Shown one piece after another: positions 63,503 to 64,000 of a stretch of DNA of 64,000 bases. Source of the stretch: Shewanella marisflavi (lineage in GTDB: Bacteria; Pseudomonadota; Gammaproteobacteria; Enterobacterales; Shewanellaceae). A program made the position numbers and the translations under genes. Each line of letters starts with the position of its first letter. The stretch's first letter is position 1. The stretch spans positions 248,001 to 312,000 of the forward strand of contig NZ_JAKIKX010000001.1 in the NCBI RefSeq assembly GCF_023283925.1, in the 5' to 3' direction. The notes beneath the pieces were generated by a model. The model did no database searches, had not been told where the DNA came from, and was given only the letters and a program-made list of their open reading frames with translations.

Positions 63503-64000
63503 TTATGCTTCTTCTAAGTTACCGCAGAAACGATAGCCTTCACCGTGGATGGTAGCGATGATCTCTGGCGTATCTGGCAAGCTTTCGAAGTGCTTACGGA
63601 TACGACGGATAGTCACATCGACAGTACGGTCGTGTGGCTTAAGCTCACGGCCAGTCATCTTCATCAGCAGGTCAGCACGGGTTAGGATCTTACCTGGGTT
63701 CTCAACGAAGTGCAGCATGGCGCGGAATTCACTACGCGGCAGCTTGTATGACTCACCCTGTGGGCTTACCAGTGAACGGCTGTTGATCTCTAGGCTCCAA
63801 CCGTTAAAACGGTAGAATTCTACGGCACTTTTCTCTTCGGCTTCGCCGCCAGTGCTGTTGACGCGAGTCAGCAGGTTGCGTGCACGGATAGTCAGTTCGC
63901 GTGGGTTAAATGGCTTAGTGATATAGTCATCAGCACCAATTTCCAGACCCAAAATCTTATCAACTTCGTTGTCACGACCGGTCAGGAAGATTAGACCGAT
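63503..64000 (-). CDS. arcA: ArcA response regulator, C-terminal part (cut by window end)
   Basis: The frame runs off the right edge; 165 residues are visible. They start inside the receiver domain ([20 protein letters not shown], then [14 protein letters not shown] with the conserved Lys) and include the whole OmpR-type winged helix ([48 protein letters not shown]). The match to E. coli ArcA is very high. ArcA controls respiratory genes according to redox state; in Shewanella it pairs with an atypical split sensor. The phosphorylated Asp lies outside the window. Confidence 0.97.
   Translation of the reverse strand: MGLIFLTGRDNEVDKILGLEIGADDYITKPFNPRELTIRARNLLTRVNSTGGEAEEKSAVEFYRFNGWSLEINSRSLVSPQGESYKLPRSEFRAMLHFVENPGKILTRADLLMKMTGRELKPHDRTVDVTIRRIRKHFESLPDTPEIIATIHGEGYRFCGNLEEA

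Noticed and set aside
1..64000. CRISPR arrays
   Set aside because: The repeats found are hairpin arrays or 100-bp tandem units with no regular short repeat plus unique spacer pattern, and no cas genes are present.
1..64000. tRNA or rRNA genes, prophage, integron
   Set aside because: No cloverleaf ends, rRNA-like segments, integrase or phage structural genes were seen.

Overview
The window is a chromosomal segment of a marine gammaproteobacterium, almost certainly a Shewanella. The evidence is a tetrahaem flavocytochrome c fumarate reductase (FccA), an lldP-dld lactate pair of the Shewanella type, ArcA, and the sfsA-dksA-gluQ-pcnB-folK-panB-panC gene order of gammaproteobacteria. Coding density is high. 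I see no tRNA, rRNA, CRISPR array, prophage or intact insertion sequence.

Layout. 0-1.2 kb: the 3' end of a probable LysR regulator and a complete LysR regulator, tail to tail. 1.2-6.4 kb: a DUF2339-type giant membrane protein (2.2-5.3 kb) flanked on both sides by about 1 kb of non-coding, repeat-rich DNA built from dozens of short hairpins. 6.4-10.8 kb: mpl, ubiX, hpt and a YadG/YadH-like ABC exporter. 10.9-12.2 kb: three small unknown genes. 12.5-17.1 kb: the D-lactate operon lldP-dld with a large operator-rich upstream region. 17.8-24.2 kb: panC, panB, a MITE-like element, folK, pcnB (apparently with an AUU start codon), gluQ, dksA, sfsA. 24.4-33.7 kb: pepB, thpR, a GGDEF/EAL protein, hrpB, mrcB. 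33.8-39.1 kb: a probably Fur-controlled iron region (PepSY protein, FMN-binding protein, porin, FecA-like TonB receptor). 39.3-45.9 kb: a DUF3581-type protein, then a tightly coupled three-gene operon encoding an SMC-like ATPase, a probable MukE/MksE-like winged-helix protein and a probable kleisin. 46.4-51.4 kb: a DAACS symporter, a lipoprotein, and a prolyl oligopeptidase fused to Sel1-like repeats. 51.5-57.0 kb: a two-component system (substrate-binding-domain sensor kinase plus an NtrC-family regulator with a degenerate AAA+ domain) divergent from fccA. 57.6-62.9 kb: three small membrane-protein genes, fbp and a DPP-IV-like peptidase. 63.5-64 kb: the 3' part of arcA.

How the genes fit together. 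Respiration and carbon flow are prominent: lactate uptake and oxidation (lldP, dld), periplasmic fumarate respiration (fccA) and the redox regulator ArcA. The two-component pair beside fccA may tie fumarate reductase to an extracytoplasmic ligand. The iron block could join outer-membrane ferric-chelate uptake to flavin-based periplasmic reduction.

Most interesting. (1) The SMC-like operon, a condensin-type complex in the order ATPase, E, F and without an adjacent Wadjet nuclease gene. (2) Two families of non-coding hairpin repeats. Within a family the stems change by compensating substitutions while many loops keep GGA on one strand, which resembles CsrA/RsmA binding sites. The copies at 57.15 kb and 63.44 kb begin exactly at the T-tract of the fccA and arcA terminators, in the same sense as those genes. 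(3) The AUU start codon of pcnB, matching the rare start known for E. coli pcnB.
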